Assembly (NCBI RefSeq): GCF_019430905.1
Contig: NZ_JAHYCA010000005.1
Coordinates: forward strand, 310,001 to 374,000
Origin: Billgrantia antri
Lineage (GTDB): Bacteria > Pseudomonadota > Gammaproteobacteria > Pseudomonadales > Halomonadaceae
DNA length: 64,000 bases
Reading direction: 5' to 3'
Shown: one piece after another, positions 24,454-34,360 of the stretch
Numbering within the stretch: position 1 is the first letter of the stretch
Layout of the letters: each line of letters opens with the position of its first letter
Program-made: the position numbers and the translations under genes
The notes under the pieces: generated by a model
Databases searched by the model: none
Seen by the model: only the letters and a program-made list of their open reading frames with translations
What the model was told of the DNA's origin: nothing

Positions 24454-25083
24454 CTTCTGAAGGAGCGCTACATCCGCGGCGGGAAACTCGACGCGCATGC
24501 CGAGCCGCTGCGCCAGCCATTCGAAGCTCGCCTCGCTGAAGAAGCACACGTGGGTAGGATCGAGAATGTAGTGCCAGCTGGCGAAGGCCGTCTCGTCGAT
24601 CACGCGCTTGGTCATCAACCCGAGCCAGCCCCCTTCGGGCAGCATGGCCACCAGACGCTCGAGTTCACGCCCGGGCTCGAACAGATGTTCCACCACCTCG
24701 GTGGCGGTAATGAAGTCGTAGCGACGCTCGAGCACGGCGGGTTGCGGCGCGTAGAAGGGGTCGTAGATCGCCATCGGGTGGCCCGCCTCTTCGAACATCA
24801 GCGACAGCGTCGGACCGGGGCCGGCACCGAAGTCGAGCCCGCGGGCGCCCGGTGCCAAGCGGCTGCGCAGGGGCTCGAGCAGCCGCGCCAGGAAGCGACG
24901 ATAGCCGGGGTCGTCTGGGTGGTTCTCGTGTTGATCATAGACCGCTTTCTCCTGCTCGGGCGAAAGGCGCTGCTCCGGCGGCACGAACGCCAGCCCGCAG
25001 TTGCCACAGCGGTAATAATCGCGCCTCGCGTCGCGATGAAAACGTCGCGAATCCACGGATGTGCATAGCGGGCAGGTCGGCAT
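24442..25083 (-). CDS. Zinc-ribbon class I SAM-dependent methyltransferase
   Basis: A 213-residue protein. The N-terminus has two cysteine pairs, CPLC (about 4-7) and CGNC (about 26-29), forming a zinc ribbon. A Rossmann methyltransferase domain follows with motif I LDFGAGPGPTLS and ITATEVVEHLFEPGREL. The C-terminus has TFVC-like DPTHVCFFSEASFEWLA, common in this group. Substrate unknown. The start at 25083 is set by MPTCPLC. It is divergent from the VOC protein gene. Confidence 0.85.
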   Translation of the reverse strand: MPTCPLCTSVDSRRFHRDARRDYYRCGNCGLAFVPPEQRLSPEQEKAVYDQHENHPDDPGYRRFLARLLEPLRSRLAPGARGLDFGAGPGPTLSLMFEEAGHPMAIYDPFYAPQPAVLERRYDFITATEVVEHLFEPGRELERLVAMLPEGGWLGLMTKRVIDETAFASWHYILDPTHVCFFSEASFEWLAQRLGMRVEFPAADVALLQKLRA

Positions 25084-25150
25084 CGTCGTATCCTTTTGGG
25101 CCTGGCGAACCATAGCTTACAGAAACCGCATTACAACGAGGAGGCCGGCA

Positions 25151-25543
25151 ATGCTGTCAGGTCTGGACCACCTGGTCATCACCGTGACCGACATTTCCCG
25201 TGCCGTGGACTTCTATTCCCGTGTGCTCGGGCTCGAGGTGCGCTATCGCGATCGCGAGCGAGTCGACCTGATGCTCGGCGACATCGCCCTGCGCCTGCAC
25301 TGGACGGCCACCGATATCGAGCCGCGCGCCGCCACTCCGACGCCGGGCAGTCTCGATCTGTGCCTGCGTAGCCTGTTGCCCTTGGACGAGGTCCAGCGGC
25401 ACCTGGCGGCGCTGGAGGTCGACGTGGAGCTTGGCCCGGTCACCCGCCAGGGCGCCAACGGACTCATCGAGTCGCTCTACCTGCGCGATCCCGACGGCAA
25501 CCTGCTGGAGATCAGCCGCCCGCTGAAGGAACCGCTCGAATAA
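25151..25543 (+). CDS. VOC-family (glyoxalase/dioxygenase-fold) protein
   Basis: A 130-residue protein with the paired beta-alpha-beta-beta-beta fold. The first metal-ligand His is in LDHLVITVTDI and the last Glu is in RDPDGNLLEISRP. The segment AVDFYSRVLGLEVRYRDRERVDL is the standard VOC opening. Reaction unknown; annotations such as virulence-associated glyoxalase-like are common for close relatives. The start at 25151 has GAGG upstream. Confidence 0.87.
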   Translation: MLSGLDHLVITVTDISRAVDFYSRVLGLEVRYRDRERVDLMLGDIALRLHWTATDIEPRAATPTPGSLDLCLRSLLPLDEVQRHLAALEVDVELGPVTRQGANGLIESLYLRDPDGNLLEISRPLKEPLE

Positions 25544-25610
25544 TCACCTCCCTGGCAATGTCGCCCACGGCCGGTATCATTGTCGCAAACCAAGATCGAC
25601 TGGATGCCTC

Positions 25611-25985
25611 ATGAACGATAGTCCCGAGAGCCGCAGCGTCATCGATTCGGGTGGTGCGCCCGATACCACCCTGCCCATTGTCGTCTATGCCCTGTTCCTG
25701 GCAGGCATCGTCACTGGCGGCCTTACCATGCTGATCGGCGTGGTGATCGCCTATGTCTATCGCGGCCAAGGCCCCCATTGGTTCGACGAGCACTACCGCT
25801 ACCAGATTCGCACCTTCTGGCTCGCGGTGCTCTATTTCGCGATTTCCGGTCTGCTGATGCTGATACTGATCGGCTTCGTAACCTGGTTGGTGGTGATCGT
25901 CTGGCTGGTGTTTCGCTGCGTCAAGGGCATCAAGCGCCTGCAGGAGCACCGCGCTCCCGATAACGTGGATGCCTGGTTGATCTGA
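25611..25985 (+). CDS. DUF4870-like membrane protein
   Basis: A 124-residue protein with a polar N-terminus and three hydrophobic segments (about 22-47, 68-85 and 87-103). The central motif WFDEHYRYQIRTFW and the ending VFRCVKGIKRLQEHRAP are typical of small Tic20/DUF4870-like membrane proteins. Function unknown. It ends 4 nt before the acyltransferase gene, so the two are probably cotranscribed. Confidence 0.8.
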   Translation: MNDSPESRSVIDSGGAPDTTLPIVVYALFLAGIVTGGLTMLIGVVIAYVYRGQGPHWFDEHYRYQIRTFWLAVLYFAISGLLMLILIGFVTWLVVIVWLVFRCVKGIKRLQEHRAPDNVDAWLI

Positions 25986-25989
25986 GTCC

Positions 25990-26919
25990 ATGAGCGAGCC
26001 GCAGTCATCCACCGCCACACTGCAGGGCCGCGCCATCGCCACGCTGTGGCGCACCCTGGCCCGCCGTCGTCCCGCCATGCTCTGGCGGCTGGCCCGCACC
26101 GCTGGCCCGCTGGTCCACCGTTTCAGCCATCGCGAGCGCGAGGTCACTGAAACCAACCTCGCCGAGGTCTATCCCGACTGCAGTGACACCGAGCGCAAGC
26201 GCCTGGCCAAGGAGAGTCTGACCCACTCCACCGCCACCATGCTCGAACTCGGCTTCGCCTGGATGGGCGAACCGCAGCGGGTCGAACGTGCCATCCTGGA
26301 GGTCCATGGCCGCGAGCTGCTTGACGATGCGCGTGCCGAAGGGCGCGGCGTCATCGTCTTGGCCCCACACTTCGGCAACTGGGAGGTACTCAACTTCTGG
26401 CTCTCCAGTCACTTCCCCTTTACCGCCATGTACGAGCCCCCCAAGATCGCCGAACTCGACCCGGTGATCCGTCAGGGGCGTGAGCGCATGGGCGCCAGCC
26501 TGGTACCGACCAACCCGCGCGGCGTCGCCGCACTGCTCAAGGCGCTCAAGCGCAGTGAGGCCGTCGGTATCCTGCCGGACCAGGAGCCCGACTGGGGCAG
26601 CGGCGTATTCGCCCCCTTCTATCACCGCCTGGCCTACACCGCGACCCTGCTGCCCAAGCTGGTCGCACGCACCGATGCCAGGGTGGTCACCGGTGTGGCT
26701 CGACGCCTTCCCGGCCGGGGCTTCGCCATCCACTTCCTCGCCGCCGACGAGCGAGTCTACGCTGACGACGAGACGCAGTCGGCCACCGGCGTCAACGCCT
26801 GCGTGGAAGCCGCAATCACCCTGGATCCGGCCCAATACCAGTGGGAGTACAAGCGTTACCGCAAAGTGATCGAGGAGCAGCTGGGCGTGCCGCATCACAA
26901 GCGTTACCGCCTCTATTGA
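25990..26919 (+). CDS. Lipid A biosynthesis acyltransferase (LpxL/HtrB family)
   Basis: A 309-residue membrane-associated acyltransferase adding secondary acyl chains to lipid A or a related lipid. The catalytic HX4E motif is in APHFGNWEVL, and the substrate-binding segments GVAALLKALKRSEAVGILPDQEP and GVFAPFYH are conserved. An N-terminal hydrophobic segment is weak. The specific position acylated (LpxL or LpxM role) cannot be set from sequence alone. It is likely cotranscribed with the small membrane protein upstream. Confidence 0.9.
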   Translation: MSEPQSSTATLQGRAIATLWRTLARRRPAMLWRLARTAGPLVHRFSHREREVTETNLAEVYPDCSDTERKRLAKESLTHSTATMLELGFAWMGEPQRVERAILEVHGRELLDDARAEGRGVIVLAPHFGNWEVLNFWLSSHFPFTAMYEPPKIAELDPVIRQGRERMGASLVPTNPRGVAALLKALKRSEAVGILPDQEPDWGSGVFAPFYHRLAYTATLLPKLVARTDARVVTGVARRLPGRGFAIHFLAADERVYADDETQSATGVNACVEAAITLDPAQYQWEYKRYRKVIEEQLGVPHHKRYRLY

Positions 26920-26940
26920 AAACGCATTTCGCTGCGGTGA

Positions 26941-26969
26941 CTGGCAAGACGGCATCATCCTGCTAGACT
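26941..26969 (+). promoter_or_regulatory. Candidate promoter of tenA TPP leader
   Basis: CTGGCA and TGC-TAGACT are 17 nt apart, with the extended -10 feature TGC. Transcription would start just before the riboswitch at 26978. Good position, moderate consensus. Confidence 0.5.
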
Positions 26970-26977
26970 GGCCACAA

Positions 26978-27098
26978 CGCTTGACGGGGTGCCGGTGGAA
27001 CCGGCTGAGATCGCCATACGACATGTCTGCTGCAGATGCGTCGTCACGGCGGGGCCCGTTGAACCTGATCCGGCTCGTACCGGCGTAGGAATCAAGCG
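26978..27098 (+). promoter_or_regulatory. TPP riboswitch (thi element) of tenA
   Basis: Thiamine pyrophosphate-sensing leader. P1 is CGCTTGA (26978-26984) with TCAAGCG (27092-27098). The conserved GGGGTGCC, CTGAGATCGCC, TTGAACCTGATC and CCGGCGTAGGAA blocks are all present in order. The middle variable stem is CGACATG...region of ordinary length. It controls tenA 86 nt downstream. Confidence 0.95.
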
Positions 27099-27153
27099 GT
27101 GGCCAGGCACCAGCACTCCCTTATCTGCCCTGCCCACTCTCCTTCCGCCCACG

Positions 27154-27178
27154 CTCCGGATCCGCTTTACCACCGGAG
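27154..27178 (+). promoter_or_regulatory. Shine-Dalgarno-sequestering hairpin of tenA
   Basis: CTCCGG (27154-27159) pairs with CCGGAG (27173-27178), which contains the GGAGG ribosome site of tenA. This suggests the riboswitch acts on translation initiation. No U-run terminator is visible. Confidence 0.5.
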
Positions 27179-27183
27179 GCAAG

Positions 27184-27852
27184 ATGGGCTACCGCTTCAC
27201 CGACCTGACCGACGCCTGCCACGACGACTGGCGCGCCTACGTCGAGCACGACTTCGTGCGCGACCTGGGTAACGGAACCCTGGAAGAAGACGCCTTCCGC
27301 CACTACTTGCAGCAGGACTACCTGTTTCTGATCCACTTCGCACGCGCCTACGCGCTGGCCGCCTACAAGAGCCGCACACTGGCCGACCTGCGCCAGGCCC
27401 ATGAGGGGCTCAAGGCCATCCTCGACGTGGAGCTCGGCCTTCATGTCGGTTTTTGCCGCGAGTGGGACATCTCCGAAGCGCAGCTGGCCGCGCTGCCTGA
27501 GGCGCGGGCCACCATGGCCTATACCCGATACGTGCTGGATACCGGCAACCGCGGCGACCTGCTCGATCTTCATGTTGCGCTGGCCCCCTGCCTGGTGGGT
27601 TACGGCGAGATCGCCAACTGGCTCAACGCCCAGGACACGACCGTACGCGGCAACACCAACCCCTATGACGCCTGGATCGCCATGTACGAGGGAGAGGAGT
27701 TCCAGGGCGCCATGCGTGCCGAGCTCGAATGGCTCGATGCACGCCTGGCCGACGCCACTCCGGCGCGCTTCGGTGAGCTCGTCGAGGTGTTCCGCGACGC
27801 CACCCGGCTCGAGATCGATTTCTGGCAGATGGGGCTGGATCGGGCACTTTGA
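27184..27852 (+). CDS. tenA: Thiaminase II / aminopyrimidine aminohydrolase TenA
   Basis: A 222-residue all-helical enzyme that hydrolyses aminomethylpyrimidine breakdown products so the pyrimidine can re-enter thiamine synthesis. Family features are HYLQQDYLFLIHFARAYALAAYKS, the nucleophile Cys in ALAPCLVGYGEI and the catalytic Glu near ATRLEIDFWQMGL. A GGAGGCAAG precedes ATG at 27184. It is controlled by its own TPP riboswitch, and thiC follows after a second riboswitch. Confidence 0.94.
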   Translation: MGYRFTDLTDACHDDWRAYVEHDFVRDLGNGTLEEDAFRHYLQQDYLFLIHFARAYALAAYKSRTLADLRQAHEGLKAILDVELGLHVGFCREWDISEAQLAALPEARATMAYTRYVLDTGNRGDLLDLHVALAPCLVGYGEIANWLNAQDTTVRGNTNPYDAWIAMYEGEEFQGAMRAELEWLDARLADATPARFGELVEVFRDATRLEIDFWQMGLDRAL

Positions 27853-27916
27853 TCGCCCCCTGGCCCATCGCCATCCACCCGCTGGTTCTGGTCAGCCCAG
27901 TGGGTCCCAGTAGGCT

Positions 27917-27934
27917 GGTGATCGCGCGATCACC
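27917..27934. promoter_or_regulatory. 18-bp perfect palindrome before second TPP riboswitch
   Basis: GGTGATCGCGCGATCACC is perfectly symmetrical. It is 64 nt after the tenA stop and 11 nt before the thiC riboswitch. It could end tenA transcription or serve as an operator; there is no U-run. Confidence 0.4.
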
Positions 27935-27945
27935 CGACCACCAAA

Positions 27946-28051
27946 CGCTTGACGGGGTGCCGTTGAAGACGGCTGAGATCATGCGGCGCACGCGTCCGAG
28001 CATGGATCCCGTTGAACCTGAACTGGCTAGGACCAGCGTAGGGATCAAGCG
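27946..28051 (+). promoter_or_regulatory. TPP riboswitch (thi element) of thiC
   Basis: Second thi element. P1 is CGCTTGA (27946-27952) with TCAAGCG (28045-28051), identical to the tenA switch. GGGGTGCC, GCTGAGATC, GTTGAACCTGAAC and CAGCGTAGGGATC are present. CTCCCT (28105-28110) can pair with AGGGAG (28135-28140), which includes the thiC ribosome site, suggesting translational control. Confidence 0.95.
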
Positions 28052-28136
28052 ACATGCAGGCTCGGCAAGACCGGACACCCTGCCCCTGTCACTTCCCACC
28101 TGTCCTCCCTGACACCCTGAAACGCGATACCCCTAG

Positions 28137-30038
<1,902 letters not shown>

Positions 30039-30064
30039 GCACCGCGATACCGTCCCAGGACCAT

Positions 30065-30094
30065 CACGCCGGCCATGGGCCGGCGTGTTTTTTT
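30065..30094 (+). terminator. Intrinsic terminator of thiC
   Basis: CACGCCGGCC and GGCCGGCGTG form a perfect 10-bp stem with loop ATG, followed by seven T residues. Confidence 0.93.
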
Positions 30095-30110
30095 GTCGCC
30101 ACAGGCGACA
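30094..30110. promoter_or_regulatory. 17-bp palindrome upstream of CARF gene
   Basis: TGTCGCC-ACA-GGCGACA lies directly after the thiC terminator and 65 nt before the CARF-protein start. The symmetry fits a dimeric regulator site or a leader hairpin. Confidence 0.35.
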
Positions 30111-30174
30111 GCATGGAACGCTGGGATGTAGCCTGTAGGAATCTGCAAGGACCAAGTGCGGAGGGAGCAAGCCC

Positions 30175-31428
30175 ATGCCACACCTGCACGTCGCGCTGGT
30201 GACCGAGCGCCCAGAGGTCAGCCTGATACCGATTCTGCAGCTTCGCCCACAGCGAGTCGTGTTGGTGCCCTGCCAATCCCCCCCTCAGGCAACCGAGCGA
30301 CTGGCGATCCTGCTGCGTCACGAGCTGCCCGCCGAGACCGTGATCGAGACACATCCTCGTCTACCCGCCGACGAACCCGACCGCTGCGCCCGCTATGCCG
30401 GCGAACTGGCCGAGACCCTCTATCAACGGCAGCTCGATACCCCCGGCCTCTCGGTGACCCTGGACGCAGGTGGCTGCAGTACGCTTGTCGCCTTGCTGTT
30501 CCAACAGGCCATGCGGCGTTGCTCCGCCGATTGGCTGTATGTGGACGTTCCCACCGGGGCGCTATATAGCATGGCCTACGAAACCAAGGCCTCCACCCCC
30601 GATGTCACGGCCATCGAACCGGTGCTGGACGTGGACCGCTATCTATTGGCCAACGGGCGCAAGCGAGCCCGGTCACTCTCCGATAGCGAGGCGTGGCGCC
30701 AGGCCTGCCTGCAGCGCAAGTCCCTGACGCGCTATCTTGCGCATCATGCCGATCGACTGGCCGTCCTGCTCGGTGAGCTGCACGATATGGTGCATGGCGA
30801 GGGCGGGGTGTTGGCGAATCCAGACCCGCATGCGCCACCTCGGCTTAGACCCGGAGCGAATAATCAGCGCTTGCATGCCACCCCTCGCTTCCCGGCCACC
30901 GATGCCTTGACCGCACTGAACGAAGCCGGCCTGCTCGAATGGGACAATCAAGCTCCCTGCCAGCTCTCCGTTACTTCGCTGGAAGGCGCTGATTACCTTG
31001 GCGGCGGCTGGCTGACGGAATACGTGTGGCTCTGCGCTCATGAAGCGCGGCTCTCCAAGGTTTGCAGCGGCGCTCATCTTCTCGACATGAACGTCGATCG
31101 CAACGACAGGCCGGTGATACCCAATTGCCTGGCGGTAGAGCGCAATCAGCTACTATTCGTCGAAAGCCTCATCGCCCGCCCTGGCGCCGAGACCTGCCTG
31201 GAACAGGGCTTGAAGCGACTACACGAAATGCTAAACCACTCGGCGGGGCTCACCGCCACGCGGGTGCTTCTGGCTTGTGGGGAATTCGACAAGGCCAGAC
31301 AGCGGCTTACCGAGCTGCAGCGCTTGCAGGGCCTGCAGGTCGAGGTCGTGGAAAATGCAGACCTCAAACACCTGCCCAGGCTACTGGCGAGCTGGAAGGA
31401 GAATGGCGAGTGGCCCGGCGCTGATTGA
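30175..31428 (+). CDS. Orphan CARF-nuclease protein, Card1/VC1899 (DUF1887) type, predicted nuclease-dead
   Basis: A 417-residue protein. Residues 1-135 look like a CARF (CRISPR-associated Rossmann fold) domain: a first strand HVALVTE, the glycine loop VTLDAGGCSTLVALLFQ and the strand DWLYVDVPTGALYSM. A middle region (about 180-265) could be a winged helix. The C-terminal part (270-410) follows the restriction-endonuclease-like domain of the VC1899/Card1 family: GGWLTEYVW, then RNQLLFVES, then TATRVLLACGEF. Compared from memory with VC1899 (NELDV...IIECKT), the catalytic E, D and K positions are I315, N317 and L332; only E330 is retained. So it may bind a cyclic oligonucleotide or other ligand without cutting. 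It has GGAGGGAG upstream, no CRISPR genes around it and stands alone after thiC. Confidence 0.75.
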   Translation: MPHLHVALVTERPEVSLIPILQLRPQRVVLVPCQSPPQATERLAILLRHELPAETVIETHPRLPADEPDRCARYAGELAETLYQRQLDTPGLSVTLDAGGCSTLVALLFQQAMRRCSADWLYVDVPTGALYSMAYETKASTPDVTAIEPVLDVDRYLLANGRKRARSLSDSEAWRQACLQRKSLTRYLAHHADRLAVLLGELHDMVHGEGGVLANPDPHAPPRLRPGANNQRLHATPRFPATDALTALNEAGLLEWDNQAPCQLSVTSLEGADYLGGGWLTEYVWLCAHEARLSKVCSGAHLLDMNVDRNDRPVIPNCLAVERNQLLFVESLIARPGAETCLEQGLKRLHEMLNHSAGLTATRVLLACGEFDKARQRLTELQRLQGLQVEVVENADLKHLPRLLASWKENGEWPGAD

Positions 31429-31441
31429 GCCGCTCACGAAA

Positions 31442-31469
31442 TGGCCCCCATGGCATCTCATGGGGGCCA
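31442..31469. terminator. Bidirectional hairpin between convergent genes
   Basis: TGGCCCCCATG and CATGGGGGCCA form a perfect 11-bp stem with a 6-nt loop between the CARF gene and the opposing barrel-protein gene. U-tracts are weak. Confidence 0.65.
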
Positions 31470-31493
31470 AGTTGTCGCCATATCGAGGCCGCC

Positions 31494-31997
31494 TCAGAAG
31501 CGATAGCGAACCCCGACGCTGGCGGCATCGAAGGTGTAGGCAGACTCATCCAGGTAGCGCATGTAGTCGGCGCCAACGGCCAGGTTGGGCGCCACATCAA
31601 ATTCGGCGCCACCGCCGTACGAGAAACCGCTCTCGCTGTCGACATCGAAATCCACCTCGGTGACGCCCGCCAGGCCGTAGAGGCGGAACTCCTGTGACAC
31701 CGGCAGGATGCCCTTGGCGTAGGCACCGACGAGATACTCCAGATCGACCGCACCGTCGGAGCCGCCGGTGCCGAGGTGAGCCTCGGCGGCGAGATAGTCG
31801 TTGAACTTCATCCCGCCATTGACGCGCAGCCCCACAGAATCCGCCGAAGAGCCCCGGTCGGGATCGAGCTCCCAGAATATGGCATCGGCGCCAGCATAGG
31901 TTTGAGGGTACATCGGCATCTGATACTGCTGGGCCTGGGCCGTGGCAGCGAAGGCAACGGCCAGCACCGCAGCGCTGGAAACGGCAAGCGCTTTCAT
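31494..31997 (-). CDS. Outer-membrane beta-barrel protein
   Basis: A 167-residue exported protein. The signal peptide is 1-22 (ends ATAQA). The rest alternates polar and hydrophobic residues as in an 8-stranded barrel (SVGLRVNGGMKFNDYLAAEAHLG, LEYLVGAYAKGIL, EFRLYGLAGVTEVDF) and ends AASVGVRYRF with the C-terminal Phe that directs barrel assembly. It is of the OmpA/YfaZ-like porin type. Precise role unknown. Monocistronic. Confidence 0.82.
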   Translation of the reverse strand: MKALAVSSAAVLAVAFAATAQAQQYQMPMYPQTYAGADAIFWELDPDRGSSADSVGLRVNGGMKFNDYLAAEAHLGTGGSDGAVDLEYLVGAYAKGILPVSQEFRLYGLAGVTEVDFDVDSESGFSYGGGAEFDVAPNLAVGADYMRYLDESAYTFDAASVGVRYRF

Positions 31998-32092
31998 ATC
32001 GCACCTCCATTAAGAAACAGCGTTTCCATACACCGGCTTTCAGTCTGGTACAGAGTCTCGGAGCGTGCAAGACGAATCAACGCGCGGCAGGC

Positions 32093-33022
32093 TCAGCGCG
32101 GCGACAGGCTCAACACCACGATGCCCCCGAGCACGATCGCTCCGCCGACCAGTTGCGTGGCAGAGAGCATCTGCCCCAGCACCAGATAGCCCAGCAGCAA
32201 CGAAGCCACCGGCTCTACGTTCATCACCGGCGCGTTGCGTGCCATTTCCAGTCGCGGCACGCTGATGAACAGCACCGAGAAGGCCACGCTGTAAAGCAGC
32301 GCCAGCGCCACCAGCGCTCCCCAGCCTGTGCTGCTGTCAGGCAGCGCCATGCCGCCCGGTACCAGCTGCAGGGTGCCGGCCACGATCATCACGACGAAGA
32401 CCGTGAGCATGGTCAACAGGCTGCGCAGGGTGCTGCCCACCTCGCCCAAATGGTGTTCCGTGATCCATAGGGCGCAGGAAAAGGCCGCTGCCGCCCCTAG
32501 CCCGAAAGCCACGCCGGGCAACCAATCAGGCCCGAGCGCTTCAGGCGAAGCCAGCCAGGCGGGCACGTCCAGCACCACCACCAGCCCGACCAGGATCGCC
32601 GCCATGATGAGCGCAGCACGCAGCGTCGGGCGCGGGCCTCCCAGCGCCCAGGTCAACAGTGCCAGTTGTATGGGAAAGGTATTCATCAACAGCAGCGCCA
32701 CGACGACCGGGATCCGCGCCACCGCCGAATAGAGACACAGGCTCTGAATGGCCACCATCAGCCCCGCCAGCAGTTGCCAGCGGCCCGCGCCGCCCGGGAA
32801 GGCGAAGCGTTTGCGCTGCAGGAGGAACAGCACTGCCAGCACACTGAGCGCCACGGTAGAACGCACCAGTACGGCGAGCAACAGTCCGGTGCCCTCATCG
32901 AAGGCCAGGCGGGCCGCAACATGATTGCCGGCGAACAGAGTGGCGACTGAGGCCAGCAGCAGAACGGCGAGATGGCGCGGCAGCAGCGCAGCGGCACCAA
33001 GCGTCGCGGTGTCGGTCGTCAT
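32093..33022 (-). CDS. DMT superfamily (EamA) transporter
   Basis: A 309-residue protein with ten hydrophobic segments in two EamA repeats. The first repeat begins LAVLLLASVATLFAGNHVAARLAF, and the second ends NVEPVASLLLGYLVLGQMLSATQLVGGAIVLGG, the family signature. It is distinct in sequence from the DMT protein at 15683. Start at 33022 (MTTDTATL) or 33055 are both possible, with weak ribosome sites. Substrate unknown; probably exports a metabolite. Confidence 0.88.
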   Translation of the reverse strand: MTTDTATLGAAALLPRHLAVLLLASVATLFAGNHVAARLAFDEGTGLLLAVLVRSTVALSVLAVLFLLQRKRFAFPGGAGRWQLLAGLMVAIQSLCLYSAVARIPVVVALLLMNTFPIQLALLTWALGGPRPTLRAALIMAAILVGLVVVLDVPAWLASPEALGPDWLPGVAFGLGAAAAFSCALWITEHHLGEVGSTLRSLLTMLTVFVVMIVAGTLQLVPGGMALPDSSTGWGALVALALLYSVAFSVLFISVPRLEMARNAPVMNVEPVASLLLGYLVLGQMLSATQLVGGAIVLGGIVVLSLSPR

Positions 33023-33127
33023 GATGATATCCAGCGGTAGCGACGCCCTCAGCATGCCAGCATTTTCGATAGACGGCTAACAAACTTCCTGCTTGATCTG
33101 GAGCAGGGCAGGTGGCGACGCCGAGAT

Positions 33128-33152
33128 GATAGACTAAAGTCTTAAGTCTATC
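33128..33152. promoter_or_regulatory. Inverted repeat upstream of ackA-pta
   Basis: GATAGACT and AGTCTATC are perfect 8-bp arms around 9 nt, in an AT-rich patch ending 32 nt before the ackA start. Likely operator or promoter-overlapping regulator site. Confidence 0.45.
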
Positions 33153-33184
33153 CTGCCACTACACTCATCTCCCGCGGAGTCTCG

Positions 33185-34360
33185 ATGAACGCTTCGGTCC
33201 TGGTCATCAATTGTGGTTCGTCATCGATCAAATATGCCTTGGTGCCGTCCACACCGGAGCAGCCGCGCCTGGCAGGGCTGGCGGAGCGACTGGGCGGCAG
33301 CGACGCCCGGCTCAGAGGCATCGACAGCCGCGGAGATTCCTTCTCCCAGGCACTCGGGGATGCCGACCACACCCGGGCATTGGAAGCCATTCTCCATCGC
33401 CTGGAGGGACAGCGGCCGCTCGCGGTGGGGCATCGTATCGTGCACGGCGGCGAGCACTTTACCCGCGCCGCCCTGATCGACGACGACGTGGTCGCCGCCA
33501 TCGAGCGGACGGCGGCGCTGGCCCCGCTGCACAATCCCGCCAACCTGGCAGGCGTCAAGGCCACGCGCCGGCTGTTCCCCGGTCTGCCCCAGGTGGCGGT
33601 GTTCGATACCGCCTTTCACCAGACGCTGCCACCACGGGCCTACCGCTACGCCCTGCCAGAGGCGCTTTACCACGATCATGGCATCCGCCGCTACGGCTTC
33701 CACGGCACCAGTCACGCCTATGTCAGTCAACGTGCCGACACGTTGAGCGGGCTGGAGGGCGGCTGGCTAACCGCTCACCTGGGCAACGGGTGCTCGACCT
33801 GCGCCATCTGGCAAGGCCAGAGCCTCGACACCAGCATGGGACTGACCCCGCTGGAGGGCGTGGCAATGGGTACCCGCAGCGGCGACGTCGATCCCGGCCT
33901 GCATGCGCACCTGGCGCGGCAGTTGGGCTGGCCGCTCGAGCGCATCGACGAGGTGCTCAACCGTGAAAGCGGCCTGCTGGGCCTCTCGGGCCTGACCAAC
34001 GACATGCGCGAGCTGGAGGCGGCCGAGGCGCATGGACATCCCGGCGCGGCACTGGCCATCGAGGTGTTCTGCTACCGCATCGCCAAGTCGCTGGCGGCCC
34101 TCTCCTGCGCCCTGCCCCGCCTCGACGGTCTGGTGTTCACCGGCGGCATCGGCGAGAACTCGGCCCGCGTTCGTGAACGGGTGATTTTGCTGCTGCCGCA
34201 CTTCGGCCTGCAGCTCAATCGCACCGTGAACAGCGAGACGATCCGCGGACGCGAAGGCCGCATCGACGCCGGTGGCCGCCAGCTGTGGGTCATTCCCACC
34301 GACGAAGAGGGACAGATCGCCATCGAAACCCGCCAGCAACTGCAAGAGGCCAGCGCATGA
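33185..34360 (+). CDS. ackA: Acetate kinase
   Basis: A 391-residue ASKHA-fold kinase interconverting acetate plus ATP and acetyl phosphate. The N-terminal signature [15 protein letters not shown], the second signature [18 protein letters not shown] ([17 protein letters not shown]), the phosphate segments [12 protein letters not shown] and [23 protein letters not shown], and [17 protein letters not shown] are all present. It is slightly shorter than the E. coli enzyme. Its stop overlaps the pta start as ATGA, so both are one operon. Confidence 0.97.
   Translation: MNASVLVINCGSSSIKYALVPSTPEQPRLAGLAERLGGSDARLRGIDSRGDSFSQALGDADHTRALEAILHRLEGQRPLAVGHRIVHGGEHFTRAALIDDDVVAAIERTAALAPLHNPANLAGVKATRRLFPGLPQVAVFDTAFHQTLPPRAYRYALPEALYHDHGIRRYGFHGTSHAYVSQRADTLSGLEGGWLTAHLGNGCSTCAIWQGQSLDTSMGLTPLEGVAMGTRSGDVDPGLHAHLARQLGWPLERIDEVLNRESGLLGLSGLTNDMRELEAAEAHGHPGAALAIEVFCYRIAKSLAALSCALPRLDGLVFTGGIGENSARVRERVILLLPHFGLQLNRTVNSETIRGREGRIDAGGRQLWVIPTDEEGQIAIETRQQLQEASA

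Noticed and set aside
30175..31428. Idea that the CARF protein belongs to a local type III CRISPR system
   Set aside because: No cas10, csm/cmr genes or repeat-spacer array appears on either side in the window.
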